This document shows, piece by piece, positions 1-11,732 of a DNA stretch of 64,000 nt. This stretch comes from Halocaridina rubra. Lineage: Eukaryota; Arthropoda; Malacostraca; Decapoda; Atyidae. The stretch is taken from contig JAXCGZ010000117.1 in NCBI GenBank assembly GCA_037179515.1, positions 38,501 to 102,500 of the forward strand, in the 5' to 3' direction. How positions within the stretch are numbered: position 1 is the stretch's first letter; each line of letters starts with the position of its first letter. The notes below the pieces were generated by a model. It was not told the DNA's origin. It made no database searches and was given only the letters and a program-made list of their open reading frames with translations. Made by a program: the position numbers and the translations under genes.

Positions 1-776
1 AAAATTTATCTTGCAGAAAAAGGCCTTGAATTTAAAGTCCTTCTTTTGATGGATAATGCTGGTGGCCAACTAACTGATCTCCACTATGACGGTGTTCAAG
101 TAGAGTTCCTGCCACCGAATATGACATCACTGATTCAGCCTATGGATCAAGGTGTTATTCGTGCTTTCAAGACCTTCTACACACGAAATGCCCTGGCGAA
201 CCTGATTGACTCCATGGATGCAGACAAAGAATTCGCACTGAAGCCGTACTGGCGTAACTGCACGATTGCTACATGCCTTCAAAATATTCAGAATATAATC
301 AAAGAGCTGAAGCCGGCCACAATCAATGCCAGCTGGAAGAAATTGTGGCCCGAAGTCATCTACAAGTACGAGGGATTCGCTCTTGACGAAGTGCATAACT
401 CGGCAGTCACAAAAGCTGTGAAGTTGACTGCATTGCTAGGAGGAGAAGGCTTTAAAGATATGACTCATGAAGATGTGAATGAACTGATTGACTGCTACTC
501 GCAGCCTTTGTCTGTGAAGACTTGGAGGAAATGACAGAATCAGCGAGCAAAGAAGAGGAAGAACAACAACAAGAGGAAACGCACAAAGGCGTCAAAGAAC
601 CTGGCCTTACACTCAAACGTCTGGTAGCCATGTATAACATGGCCAAAGAACTCCAACAACTGTTGCAGGAGCATGACGACGATATGGTTCGTTTGGTACA
701 CTTCTTCAATATTATCGACGATGCCATGACTCCTTACAAGACCATCTTCGCACAAAAGAAGAAATAGCGACAGCAA
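1..776 (+). pseudogene. Tigger/pogo-family transposase, C-terminal part (partial, frameshifted)
   Basis: DDE transposase of the Tigger (pogo/Tc1-mariner superfamily) type, cut by the window edge so that only the catalytic-core end and C-terminal tail remain. The frame is open from base 1. The second catalytic Asp is in LLMDNAGG and the third in the LIQPMDQGVI block. A one-base deletion near 513-517, judged against the second Tigger copy at 30.9-31.7 kb, moves the frame so that 1-534 ends early and the acidic, glutamate/glutamine-rich tail continues at about 518-767 in another frame, ending at a TAG. The protein would cut and rejoin DNA at the terminal inverted repeats; this copy cannot encode an intact one. 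Family assignment is firm; subfamily is not resolved. Confidence 0.88.
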
Positions 777-1375
<599 letters not shown>

Positions 1376-1496
1376 CTGTAATTGAGCATCCTGTATGAAC
1401 TTGAATTATTGCATAGTATGCAAATATTAATTAGTTTTATATTTGAAATATTTATTGCTTCTCTGGTATGACTTACTTTTCTATTGCAATTTGCAG

Positions 1497-1616
1497 TCGT
1501 TCTGAGGACACTCCAGAAATGCCATCGGACACGTCGTATTCGTACTCATACGCATGGCGTGATAAAGCGGTAGACAGTTCTTCCTTTAACATTCCATGGG
1601 GCCACGAAAACCCTAA
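1497..1616 (+). CDS. TMEM43: TMEM43 (LUMA) orthologue, internal exon a
   Basis: First exon of TMEM43 in the window; earlier exons must lie upstream. It follows a pyrimidine-rich acceptor (TTTGCAG) and ends at a GTAAGC donor. The frame starts with one carried-over base, giving RSEDTPEMPSDTSYSYSYAW, and ends in ...GHENPK with two bases left over, completed by the first base of the next exon. TMEM43 is a conserved multi-pass protein of the inner nuclear membrane and ER, implicated in nuclear-envelope organisation. I assign it from the joined exons, which match the family in order through the large lumenal domain and three C-terminal membrane segments. The MPS/MP motif next to the AWRDK stretch fits the lumenal part. 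The four exons give about 220 codons of a family normally near 400 residues. Confidence 0.85.
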
Positions 1617-3693
1617 GTAAGCCATCTTGTACCTAATCTTAATTTTTCATAATAATTTCTTCTTTCATGGATGTAAAGTACTAACAAGTGCTTACATATA
1701 ACATTAATGTAATACTGTATATGTATTTTTATTTTTATATCCGGTAATGTATCCCACAGAATTTTTATAAAATATAGATGCGTGTATGTTTTCTCTCTTC
1801 ATGTCATAAACTGAAAATTCTAGAGCATTTTTCCAGCGTCAGGTATCTTTGGTTTACTCAGGGTACTTCATAAGTACTTTACGCACTTCTAATTTTATAT
1901 TACATTGCATAGTGCAGAGTTATATGTCTATGACAGCTTGCTCATATCCAACCCTTCCCCATCATGCAAAGCTTACTTTCTTGATATCACAAAAATAGTT
2001 TTTAATTACTTCCCACTTAAAGGAACAAAAAAAAAAAAAAAAATTCAAGATTGAGCAACATTGCTTTAAATACCTATAGCTTTGTCAAGGTTTGATGATT
2101 CATGCAGAGCTGCAATGATTTACATACTTGGACCAATTTCATAGATTTATTTGTAGTGGCTCAGACCTTTAATTTTATGGTTTAGGTCGCATTTTCTGGC
2201 TAAACATATCATAACTATTGAAGGTGTTTTTGAAATCTCTTTATATAATTTGGAAGTACTGTACTCTAAATCCAGAATTGGTATTTATAAGAAATCCTCA
2301 ACACCAGTGAATTAAACATTCTTATATGCGAAATCTCTTTATAAAATTTGGAAGTTCTGGACTCTATATCCAGAATTGGTATTTATAAGAAATCCTCAAC
2401 GCCAGTGAATAAAACATTCTTATATGTGACTTATCACTTTGAAAGGTTAGTCCTTCCTTAAGAAGTTTTCGAAGCTGTGTATATTGCTAAATAGAAAGAA
2501 ATCTTTCTATTCTTTTCAAACAGCAGAGTATTATTAATTTTCTGGCCTCCAAAACGAGATAAACATGATAATATTGTGTTAGCAAGTCTTTAGGTAAGCA
2601 ACTCTCTGTTGTTACTCTCTTGGAAAAGTAGGACATCAGAGTCTGTCATTCTCCCTATTGAAGAATACAAATATATGGGAGTGAAGTGTCATAACCATGC
2701 ACAAACTCAGTCATGCTTGTTTAAGGGGAAAGAAAAGTAGCAGAGAAGAGAGCTTGCCTTTTGCCTCTGCGATCCTGCCAATATTTAGACTTCCTCTGCC
2801 AAAATGCTATAGCAAGAATATCACATTGCTTGCAAGTGGGAATACTTTTTCCTTTTTTGCTGGTCCATTGCATAGATGGTGCCAGACATACGGTACTCAA
2901 GCCCTTCGTAGAATTGGCTACACCCACCTGCAAAACCATCTCTAGGATGTCCGCATTCTTCAGCAAATCTCCACAGGAATTCATGAGAAAGTTAGAGGAG
3001 GCTCTCTTAGCCTTTCAAAAGTGCTAAAACTGGACAATCCAGTTCCAGGATTTATTCTCGTTTTGTCCACTCTTTCCCTTTCCCAGTTTTCATAGTGAAC
3101 CAGCTTTGCTCTATATTTGTCACGACAAAAAGGTATTTATTGGTGTTTAGATAACTGGCTAGTTAAGGAGTCCAAGGAAGCATGCACCATGACCACTAAG
3201 GCTAGTATAAAATGACTGAATTTTAATGAAGTCCCAATGATTGATATTTTCAGCAAGAAATCTTTCAATTTGGCTGGTACTCATGTTGAGGATCTTGAAC
3301 CAAATGTCTTTCTGTATCTGACACCATTCATTGAATTCTAAATACATCTCTAGTATCCAGGAAATTTTTATTCTTGAGTATCCTAGCATACTGTCCCAAG
3401 GTGGTAAATCATGTAAAGTTGAAAACCTTACCATTAATGAATTTCCAGCAATGTACATACTCTGTCAAATGAATATTTTTTTGATTAATTGGTTTGTCAT
3501 TAATACTTATTTTCTCCCTACTTTAGTATGGAATGATTATTTAACAGCGAACAAAACTTCCTGCGATTTATAATTGTGTAGAATAATTTGATCATCTTTA
3601 GTTAAGAAATATTTTATTAATTTCTTATTCATTCAAACAGTTATGATTGTTCAATTTTATTCATAGTATGTTTGTTGTGATGATTTCTTTCAG
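1617..3693 (+). other. TMEM43 intron (2,077 bp)
   Basis: GTAAGC donor to TTTCAG acceptor. AT-rich. It contains a local near-duplication of about 120 bp (2227-2345 against 2330-2445, both with an 'ATCCAGAATTGGTATTTATA' block). I find no gene or recognisable transposon; short open frames at 2697-3027 have no family likeness I can name. Confidence 0.8.
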
Positions 3694-3934
3694 ATCAATA
3701 CCTGTGCCAACAATCATACAAACTGCTGAAACTGCAAAAATTGGTGCTTATTACCTGAGTTCAGCCATCAAAGAAAGCTTTAATGAATTCACAGCCTTTT
3801 CGGGAGATGAACAGCCTGAAGGAGATGACATAAAACTTCACGGAGGGATGTATTATATAACTCAAGATATTTATAATCCTGAAATTGGAGATCTAAGAGT
3901 TCAGTTTTACTATGCTGGGAGAACAGGAGAAGTG
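3694..3934 (+). CDS. TMEM43: TMEM43 orthologue, internal exon b
   Basis: Acceptor TTTCAG, donor GTAAGT, 241 bases (one to finish the previous codon plus 80 codons), leaving phase 0. It encodes part of the lumenal domain: a stretch ending YYLSSAIKESFNEF, a GGMYYITQDIYNPEIGDLRV block and the FYYAGRTGEV end. The family-typical 'PEIGDLRVxFxYAG' sequence is the strongest single identifier of TMEM43 in this window. Confidence is high because phase, order and motif all agree with the neighbouring exons. Confidence 0.93.
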
Positions 3935-3998
3935 GTAAGTGCTCTATCTTAATGCCGAGTAAACCTTGTACAGTATAAACCCGTGTGAGTGTGTTTGT

Positions 3999-4017
3999 AT
4001 ATATATATATAATATAA

Positions 4018-4103
<86 letters not shown>
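3999..4103. repeat. (TA)n microsatellite, imperfect
   Basis: About 105 bp of TA repeat with two AATATAAT-type interruptions near its left end. Confidence 0.97.
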
Positions 4104-4106
<3 letters not shown>

Positions 4107-5147
4107 CAGAAGTGTGCGAGATGCTTCTTGAACATTAACTTAACAGCCTGCATGAAAAATGCTTCTTAAACATTAATACACAAGTAAAGCCACACAAATA
4201 CACATTGTTTAAGAGATAAGTAGGTATTTTAGAGTACAGTATATGATTCGGACATCTGGAATAATAATTTTATGTAATTCATCTAGTTCTTCAGGTAACC
4301 ATTTTGAAATGTCAGATCTGTTACTTAAATATTTAATGTTGCACAACATATTAATAATCAGATGTCATTCAAGAAAGATTTTTAATATTACAAAAACTAA
4401 GTTAAATGTTAGATTATTTACTTTTAGAAAACTAACAAGTGCACTAAAGCAGAAAATAAACTTTAGCCAATACAAATGTAGTAAATGCTTTAATTTTTAT
4501 ACTGATGTATGAATATGCCCTGTTATACTCGCATATATACAAATCTAATTTTTAAAAACTTAAATTGTATTAAGTTTGAACATGAATTTCCCTTGTCAAG
4601 CAAGAGTGGCTTCCCTGAGTGGTATTTTTCTATTGAATAAGTTCCTTTCGGTTGTTACAAGCCAAAATGCCAGAAGCAGAATCACCTCTGCAGTTTCCGT
4701 TTGTATCTTGATATATTAATATATGATTGTGCTTGTTTGTCTTCATGCAGAAAATTTTATATTAAATGTTATTGTTATTATTCAAAACTTTTCCTTTAAT
4801 AACAATATTTTGATGTCTATCTCACACCATGTCTTCACTGACTACTATAATGCCTTTTATTTCACCAGGTTACTAACTTTCTTCTCTTACTAAAATCTTT
4901 TCTTAGCACTTCTTAACAAACCCGCCTCTTAGTTCTTACATTTCTCCCTTTTCTTCTCAGCTTATTCCATTTGCTCTTAATTCTTCATCATGTAGTCTGT
5001 CCACTGACATTCTTACTTTGTTTACTTTTTCTGAATCACGTACTTTTGTTTTAATCTGATATATCTTCTCCCGTCATTTCATACTTTTCATTTCACCACT
5101 ATTTCCTTTACCAGATATTGATCCAACTTACCTTGTATAACTACATC

Positions 5148-5315
5148 GGGTCAAGTAAAGATAAAGACTCCCAGTACATTAAATAACATTGTAAATTGTT
5201 AGGTTAGGTTAGGTTTATGCTTAACCTAAGCTACACTTATCTAACCTAACCTTGCCTTACCTAACAATTTGCGGGGTTATTGAAAGTACTAGAGGTCGTT
5301 ATCTTTATCTGATCC
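5148..5315. mobile_element. Inverted-repeat MITE, family M, copy 1, with 9-bp target duplication
   Basis: A 168-bp element with long imperfect inverted arms. The left arm starts GGGTCAAGTAAAGATAAAG and the right arm, read on the other strand, starts GGATCAGATAAAGATAACG; both continue into ACTCCCAGTACATTAAATAA-like sequence and inner arms with GTTAGGTTAGG. It is flanked on both sides by AACTACATC (5139-5147 and 5316-5324). A 9-bp duplication with long inverted repeats fits a Mutator-like (MULE) origin, but no transposase is visible. Other copies: 30136-30319, about 35638-35780 and 40970-41100. Confidence 0.8.
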
Positions 5316-5565
5316 AACTACATCTTGTAACACATGCTTAGCATCACATTTGCAAGTGTTACTGCTCGAGGATGAGCCTAATATCTCTGGGGAATATGAG
5401 TATGAGACAGTTCGAGGAAACTTGCAGAAACCTTAGCTTTTCCTGATGCTAACTGTTTGTGCTTGAATGGTTTACTTTATGCAATCATTTATGTATTGCA
5501 GTCGTTTTTAAGAAATATATTTCATGTTATATTTACTTGTTTACATGTTTTCATTGTTGTTTTTT

Positions 5566-5754
5566 TATTAGTGTGACACCAGGATGAGCTAAGAAAACAT
5601 AGCATAAAACTGCCCTCATCGGGCCTGGGCACGAAGAAAACATAAAGTAAAGAGAAACAGTTATGGAGAGTATAGTGACTTATCAGATGTGAAGGGATAA
5701 TAGGAGATGTGTAATGAATATTCAAGAATAATTAATGATGATGTAGGCACAGAA
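5566..5754 (-). repeat. A-tailed SINE-like repeat, family B, copy 1
   Basis: On the minus strand it runs from TGCCTACATCATC through ATTCATTACACATCTCC and a GCCCAGGCCCGATGAGGGC core to TCCTGGTGTCACACT and an A-rich end. The same series is at 20983-21180 and 40178-40352, with diverged copies at 52020-52130 and 53195-53340. I see no clear tRNA promoter boxes, so SINE status rests on size, dispersal and the A-rich end. Confidence 0.65.
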
Positions 5755-6484
5755 GAACTGTGGCTGAAAAAAACTTAACATCAATCTGTCTTGGACACTC
5801 CTAGTTAATTCTAAAAGACCTTCAGCTGGTCCCATGGGTCAGCCTACTGCATTGAAGGGAATATTTAGTATCTGTATTATTAAATCATATTTTACTGTAT
5901 AATAGAGAATACTTTTGTAGATTGCCGTGTGTGCAAGATTTCACTTGTATATTTTTCATTTATGATCATGAGTTTTAGCTATTAGTAGATTGTTGTTTAT
6001 TAATCATATTTTAAGAGCTTATTTGTAAGAAGATTTTTAGGAAAATCTTTTAAATTTTGGTAATACGAGAAGTTATCAACACACTTAATATAAACAAAAT
6101 TATTGGGCACTTTAAGAAAATTTTCATATAAACTTCCATTCATAAGGAAACCAATCGGTGAAACAATATATGGAAAGTAACGCTATATTTCAGGTCCTAA
6201 CTGGACCCATTCTCAAACACAATTACTTTTTCATGAGAAGGAGTTCACTAAGGACTCGAAATATAGCATTACTCTCCATATGTTGTTTCATTGATGGGCA
6301 TTCTTACAATTTGATGCTGCATGTTAATAGTTTGTGTTTACTTATGAATCTCCAGGGTTAAACTCAGTATGCATCCATGTCTCATAAAGGCAGTTTGAAA
6401 CTGTAAGGTTAGAATTTAGTAGTGTGATGTCGGGAATATGATTTTCTGTCAATGCTTATTCTAATCCAAAAATTTTATATATAG

Positions 6485-6704
6485 GTCAGTGTGGTTGGGC
6501 AGCAGATTGGCGAGACAATTCACCCTTTTCAGACAAGCACTGGTAGAGATCTGCTCATTGTCCATTCTGGAAAACGGACTGTCGAAGAGATGTTTTCTTC
6601 CGAACACGCACAAAATAGATTCCTAACGTGGAGTTTACGTATAGGAGGATGGTTCATTATGTTCCTTGGTTTAGTTTGTGTCTCTAATATTGTTCATTCC
6701 TTAG
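6485..6704 (+). CDS. TMEM43: TMEM43 orthologue, internal exon c with first C-terminal membrane segment
   Basis: Acceptor ATATAG, donor GTAAGG, 220 bases: 73 codons plus one base. It begins VSVVGQQIGETIHPFQTSTG, which continues the lumenal domain, then a LIVHSGKRTVEEMF stretch and RFLTWSLRIGGWFIMFLG, the start of a hydrophobic segment (about residues 55-72 of the exon, GGWFIMFLGLVCVSNIV) predicted to cross the membrane. The order of lumenal end, charged hinge and membrane segment matches TMEM43. The trailing G pairs with TT of the next exon to give Val. Confidence 0.92.
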
Positions 6705-6889
6705 GTAAGGGTATTTCTCATATTTCCTACTGTTTATACAGGTAAAATTCACAACCCAAAGCTATTTTGTAGTAATGCATGTAAATATATGAAAATTTTT
6801 AGATAGCAAGGATTCTGCTCCTCCGCAGCATTTTAATAGGTAAGACTTGTATTGTTTTACCATTTCAGTCCAAAATGACAAAAAACATT

Positions 6890-7045
6890 AAGATAAAAAA
6901 GAAGTTTAAGGACAAGGCAGAAATAAGGAATTATACACAATAGGAAAAGGAGAGGCTGAAAGAACAGTCAAAGTATTAAGGACCTGGAGATACGGCAGGA
7001 TTAGGCCCTGAGATGACGATAGATCTGCTTTTTGAAAGAAGATAG
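6890..7045 (+). repeat. Dispersed unclassified repeat, family D, copy 1
   Basis: Resembles 42690-42845 block by block: AAGAAGTTTAAGGACAAGGC, AGGAAAAGGAGAGGCTGAA, a GACCTGGAGATACGGCAGGA stretch, TTAGGCCCTGAGATGACGAT and CTGCTTTTTGAAAGAAG. Same orientation. No coding potential is recognised and no ends are defined. Confidence 0.6.
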
Positions 7046-7867
7046 GTTATAAGAACTATGAATGACAGAAAGAGGAAAAGAGTTCCAAAGTCTGAAAACA
7101 ATAAACAGTTTATAATGAACTGTATACTTATTATGGATGAAATATGCAACAATACCAAGCCTTTACTTTGCAGTAAATACTGTATTCTGGTTCTCTTTGA
7201 AATTATTCATATCTCTATTTTACTAGCAAGTTGTATACACTCTAGTGTCAGTTATTCATTGTAGTATATTATCATTCCTAAATAGCTACAGAACATTAAC
7301 ATATAAAAATGAAAATAAGAAAATAAGTTCTATAACAATTAGTCTCTGCCGTGTTTTTATAAGATAATAATATTTTATAAACATGGGTCTGTATGGTGTT
7401 GACGTGGATTCCAATCATTTTCCAGAATGAGTACTAGAGTGCTTTGGGTTTGTTTGCTGTATACTGTATATGTAAAGGTAATAATATTCTTCATACAGAT
7501 TTCACAAACTTTGTATGAGCTATCGTTCTGTACTATAGCAAGTAAAATAATATATAAACTATCATGAACTATGCGATGGATGGGTTCTGTCCAGGTGAAG
7601 TTGAGTATACTTAACCTCCGATAGTTTATTTTCTCCTCTGCAGTTCGTGTTCTCTTTTTCCTTAGGGAGGGGACAGGAATGCAGCCTCTCTATTCCCCTA
7701 CCAGTCATAAAATCCAAGTATATGCTGTGGAATGAGGGAACCTGGAAGCTACCCTCCATATATTCCTCCTATGGTATAAAAACTACAACAAGATCCCTAG
7801 TAACTAGGTCTCTGAATATGTGTTGGTCTGGTAGAAGTAAAAGTACAAAGGTTAAAGGTCTCCTTTA

Positions 7868-8062
7868 AAAGGCACAGGCAAGGATCAGTTATAGCACAAT
7901 GCTGAAATATAACCCTACCATATAGCTGGGGCCCAATCCTCCTTTACAATCATGTGGACCCAGTAGGATGAGATTTTTAGCTTGTTTATCAAAAGGCAAA
8001 CAGATGAGCTGAAATTAAGTGAAGCAAACATTGGAAGGGTAAGGTCTGATGAATGGGCGTGT
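7868..8062 (+). repeat. Dispersed repeat, family E, copy 1 (intronic)
   Basis: About 195 bp nearly identical to 12772-12966 in the same orientation. Both run from AAGGCACAGGCAAGGATCAG through GGGGCCCAATCCT and GGACCCAGTAGGATGAGATT to GGTGAATGGGCGTGT-like ends. The two copies bracket the antisense RTE-like element within one intron. Confidence 0.8.
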
Positions 8063-8729
8063 GTGTGTGACTCCCTTTTGCTACTCCAGTCTGTATCTCA
8101 TTGTTTATACCTTCACTCTTCTCTTTTTGCCATCCATATGCAGATCAAGCAGCAAAGATGACGAAGCATATCCTACTCTTTGTCCACCTATACATTAGAC
8201 CACTATCTTAAGTCTCACAAATATTACTTCTATTTCTGTACAAGAGCCATATTCCCCCTTATAAGGGAGTTGGCTGAGTCAAAGGAAAATACGTTGATTC
8301 TCTGCAGGAAGAAAATACAGAGAAGAGGATTCTCATTCTCTTGCTCTGCCCCATTTAGTTGACATTTGCCACACATACGGGAACACGGAGGATGTATTTT
8401 TGAATATTACTTTACGAAAATTTATCATCTTCAACGAATTTGTTTTCTCTTATCCCACTTTATCTTGTGTCTGAACCTGCATTATTTGTTCCTGCCTGTA
8501 AGTCTCTATAGACATAAATTTCTACAATAATACAGTTCTATACATCTGGACTGTTTATCAAATGTTGGACACTTAGCACTAGTGTCTTCATAAGTAGAAT
8601 ATGAATAGAATTCCAAACATTAAACATTTTTACTGCTGCCATAATGTATAGAGAAGGTTGTCGTCAGATATTAAACACTTGACATAAAGACAGATGTATA
8701 TCGGGGAACAAAAGTAAACAGTTTTGTGT

Positions 8730-9081
8730 GAGAAAGGACAAAGGAATGGGGATAGTGCTATGGTATAGAAAGTGAGATCAATTTCAAAGCAGTCTAAGCG
8801 TGGCTTGTGTGATGGAAGAATTGCCCCTGCTGTCTTGTATGGTAGCGAGGGTTGGACTGTAAATGCAATGGAAAAAAGAAAAATAAAGTGCCCTAGTAAT
8901 GTATGTGGAGTCAGATGGTTCCATAGTGAGAGGCATGAGAGCTAAAGAGATCTCCAGAAGCAGGAAAAGTATAATGGAGACTGTGGAACAAAAATGGATT
9001 GGCTGGTTTGGATACCTGAAAGCGATGGATAATGAGAGAATTGTGAAGAGAATTTATAAGTTGCTTGTACTATATATATGA
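8730..9081 (+). pseudogene. Decayed C-terminal fragment of an RTE-like reverse transcriptase polyprotein
   Basis: With frame changes, the + strand gives DGRIAPAVLYGSEGWTVNA, a KRKIK stretch, then WIGWFGYLKAMDNERIVKRI. These match the region after the RT fingers in RTE-like elements, where a 'P(T/A)xLYGSExW' block precedes an 'RWFGHVERM' block and a basic tail. There is no open frame across the whole, so it is a fossil. It lies head to head with the larger antisense element starting near 9085. Confidence 0.6.
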
Positions 9082-9350
9082 ATTAAATATTATATTTTTC
9101 TTGGCATTTTCCCCCATTTTGGAGGGTAGCCGACAACAAAGAGCAAGCAAAATAACATAACCTGTGGTTACACTTCGTTCTTCTCGCAATGACATGGGAT
9201 TTGGCCTAGGGTTTGGATGGTACTGCCGGAGTGCCACTTCCCCTCCTTCCCCCTCTTCCACAACTTACGTCACTTCATAGTACCAAATCTCCTACTGCCC
9301 CTACCACAGACTGCCTCTACAAGGTACTCCTTGATAACTGCAGATGCCAC

Positions 9351-9979
9351 TCAGAACTGCATCACAATCATTCGCCATTCATTTCTATTCCTAGCACGCT
9401 CTCTTGCCTCCCTCACATCCATTCTCCTATCATTCAAGGCCCTCCTTACTCCATCCATCCATCCCAAGCTAGGCCTCCCTCTGGCATTTCTTCCATCAAT
9501 TTCCGAATTCATTATCTTTTTCAGTTGTCGTTCATTATGCATCCTCTCTACATGACCAAACCACCTCAAAACATTTATATCTACTCATTCCTAACCCTAT
9601 CCAACTGCAATACACCAGTCATACTTCTCAAACATTTCATCTCAAACACATTCAGTCTCTGTCTCTCAGTTTCTTTCATACCCCATAACTCTGAGCCATA
9701 CATTACTGTCGACACAACCACATTTTCTTACAAAATTTTCTTAAAATTCATTCCCAGCCCCCTAATCTTCATTACTCCCTTCAATGCACCAAACACTTTG
9801 CATCCTTCATTCACTCTGTGATGCACATCTGCTTTCACTCCACCATTTGCAGGTATAACTGAGTCTAAATATTTGAACTGGTCCACTTCCGCAAGTGCCT
9901 CTCCATTTAACACAACATTCAGTCTAGCGCCATCCTCGTTTCTTGTACACCTCATAACCTTACTCTTTCCCACAGTCAC
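9351..9979 (-). pseudogene. RTE-like element: C-terminal region after the RT domain
   Basis: Two minus-strand frames. 9728-9979 gives VGKSKVMRCTRNEDGARLNV and FKYLDSVIPANGGVKADVHH, typical of sequence just after the FADD motif. 9351-9569 gives RWFGHVERMHNERQLKKI followed by GRPSLGWMDGVRRALNDR and ARNRNEWRMIV, the C-terminal signature of this RT group. The two are out of frame with each other. Confidence 0.75.
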
Positions 9980-11139
9980 TCGTAACTTCTTCTCTCACAC
10001 ACCCTTCCAAATTCTGACACAACTTACTCTCAGAGCCTGCCACCACCACAGTATCATCTGCAAACAGCAACTGATTCAACTCCCACTCATTTTCTTTCCC
10101 ATCTTCAAGTTTCAATCCGCGACCAAGTACTTGAGCATTTACCTCTCTTACCACTCCATCCATATACAAATTGAACAGCCACGGTGACATCACACATCCT
10201 TCTCTCAACCCCACTCTCACTGCAAACCAACCACTTACTTCATTCTCCACCCTAACACAAGCTTTACTCCCCACATGTAAACTCTTCACTGCTTGTAACA
10301 ATCTACCACCAATTCCATATAATATCAAAACATTCCACTTTGCATCTGTAGCATACGCTTTCTCCAGATCCAAAAATGCAAAATACACATCCTTACATTT
10401 TGCCAAATACTTTTCACATATAAACTCCTCACTGCTCGTAACAATCTACCACCAATTCCATATAATCTCAAAACATTCCACATTGCATCTCTATCAGCTC
10501 TATCATACGCTATCTCCAAATCCAAAAATGCAAAATACGCATCCTTACATTTTGCCAAATACTTCTCACATATCTGCCTAACTATAAAAATTTGATCTAT
10601 ACATCCTCTACCTCTCCTAAAACCAATCTGTACTTCCGCAATAACATCTTCTGTTTCATCCCTAATCCTACTTATCAGTATACTACCATACACCTTTCCT
10701 ACCACACTCAGCAAACTTATACCCCTAACATTACTACAGTTATGTATATCTCCCTTACCTTTGTATAGTTGCACTATACTGTACATGCAATTACCCTGTC
10801 CACTGGCACCATTGACAACATAAAATATATATTAAGCACTCTCACCAACCATTCCAATACAGTTACACCCCCCTTTTTCAACATTTCTGCTCTTACACCA
10901 TCCATTCCAGATGCTTTACCTGCTTTTGTTTCATTCAATGCCAACTTCAGCTCCTCTCTTTTAATCTCTCTCTCATTCTCCTCTCCCATTACTCGAACTT
11001 GAACTCCCCCTACTGCTACTATATCTGCTTCTCTGTCCTCCTGTACATTCAGAAACTCCTCAAAATATTGAGCCCATCGATTTCTTGCATCGTTTCCTTT
11101 TAACAACTGTCCATTCACATCTTTTTTTGTCTCTTCCAT
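9960..11139 (-). pseudogene. RTE-like element: reverse transcriptase domain with duplicated motif-A region
   Basis: Read leftward: KLALNETKAGKASGMDGVRA (start of the RT fingers), NVRGISLLSVVGKVYGSIL, EVQIGFRRGRGCIDQIF, then YFAFLDLEIAYDR (motif A Asp), a second diverged copy YFAFLDLEKAYATDA, then LREGCVMSPWLFNLYMDGVV and QLLFADDTVVVAGSE (the FADD catalytic motif). The pieces lie in different frames. Part of this comes from a 143-bp tandem duplication (10278-10420 and 10421-10563) carrying motif A, whose length is not a multiple of three. Confidence 0.78.
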
Positions 11140-11732
11140 CCTCGATCCACCCTTCCTGACTCTCTTCGCTTCTTTCCAAAACTTCTTTTTATCATCCTTA
11201 TAAGACTTATCAAAATCCTGACCCCATCAAAAATTTTACACCCTCTTTGCTTCATTCACTTTCCATTTGCTTTCCACACTTTTCTCTCTATATCTTTCAT
11301 ACTTCTCCATACTGTTACACTGCAGCCATTCCTCAAATGCCCTCTATTTCTCTTCCACCTTCATTTTCACCCCTTCATTCCACCACTCGTTGCCCTTCCT
11401 CAATGCAACCTCCAACAAACCTCTCACCACAAATCTCACTTGCATGCCTCACAAAATTTTACTTCATCAACCCCCTTTCTTCCTCTAACTCTCCAGCTTC
11501 TCTTTCTTCCACCCTCTCATAAGCCACTTTCAGCCTTTGCTGATACTCCTGCTTTTTATCTGTCTTTTCCTCCCTCACTTCTTCCTTCCTACATCCTCCC
11601 ACACTATTTCCCCACTCTTTCGCTCCTACCACTTTTGCTTCACCCAAAAAGTGATCAGATATACCAGCAGCCATGCCCCTGAACACATGCACTTATTTCA
11701 ATCTACCAATCACTCTCTTTGTTATCAACACA

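Larger units (their letters stand above)
3935..6484 (+). other. TMEM43 intron (2,550 bp)
   Basis: GTAAGT donor to ATATATAG acceptor. It holds a (TA)n tract, an inverted-repeat MITE with target duplication and one A-tailed SINE-like repeat, each listed separately. The rest is AT-rich sequence without a gene I can recognise. Confidence 0.8.

Noticed and set aside
2697..3027. Overlapping open frames of 82-88 codons on both strands in the first TMEM43 intron
   Set aside because: No family likeness, no splice logic with the flanking exons, and frames of this length occur by chance.
5196..5270. Short TTAGG-like repeats as an internal telomere
   Set aside because: Only two or three units on each arm of a dispersed MITE, not a telomeric array.
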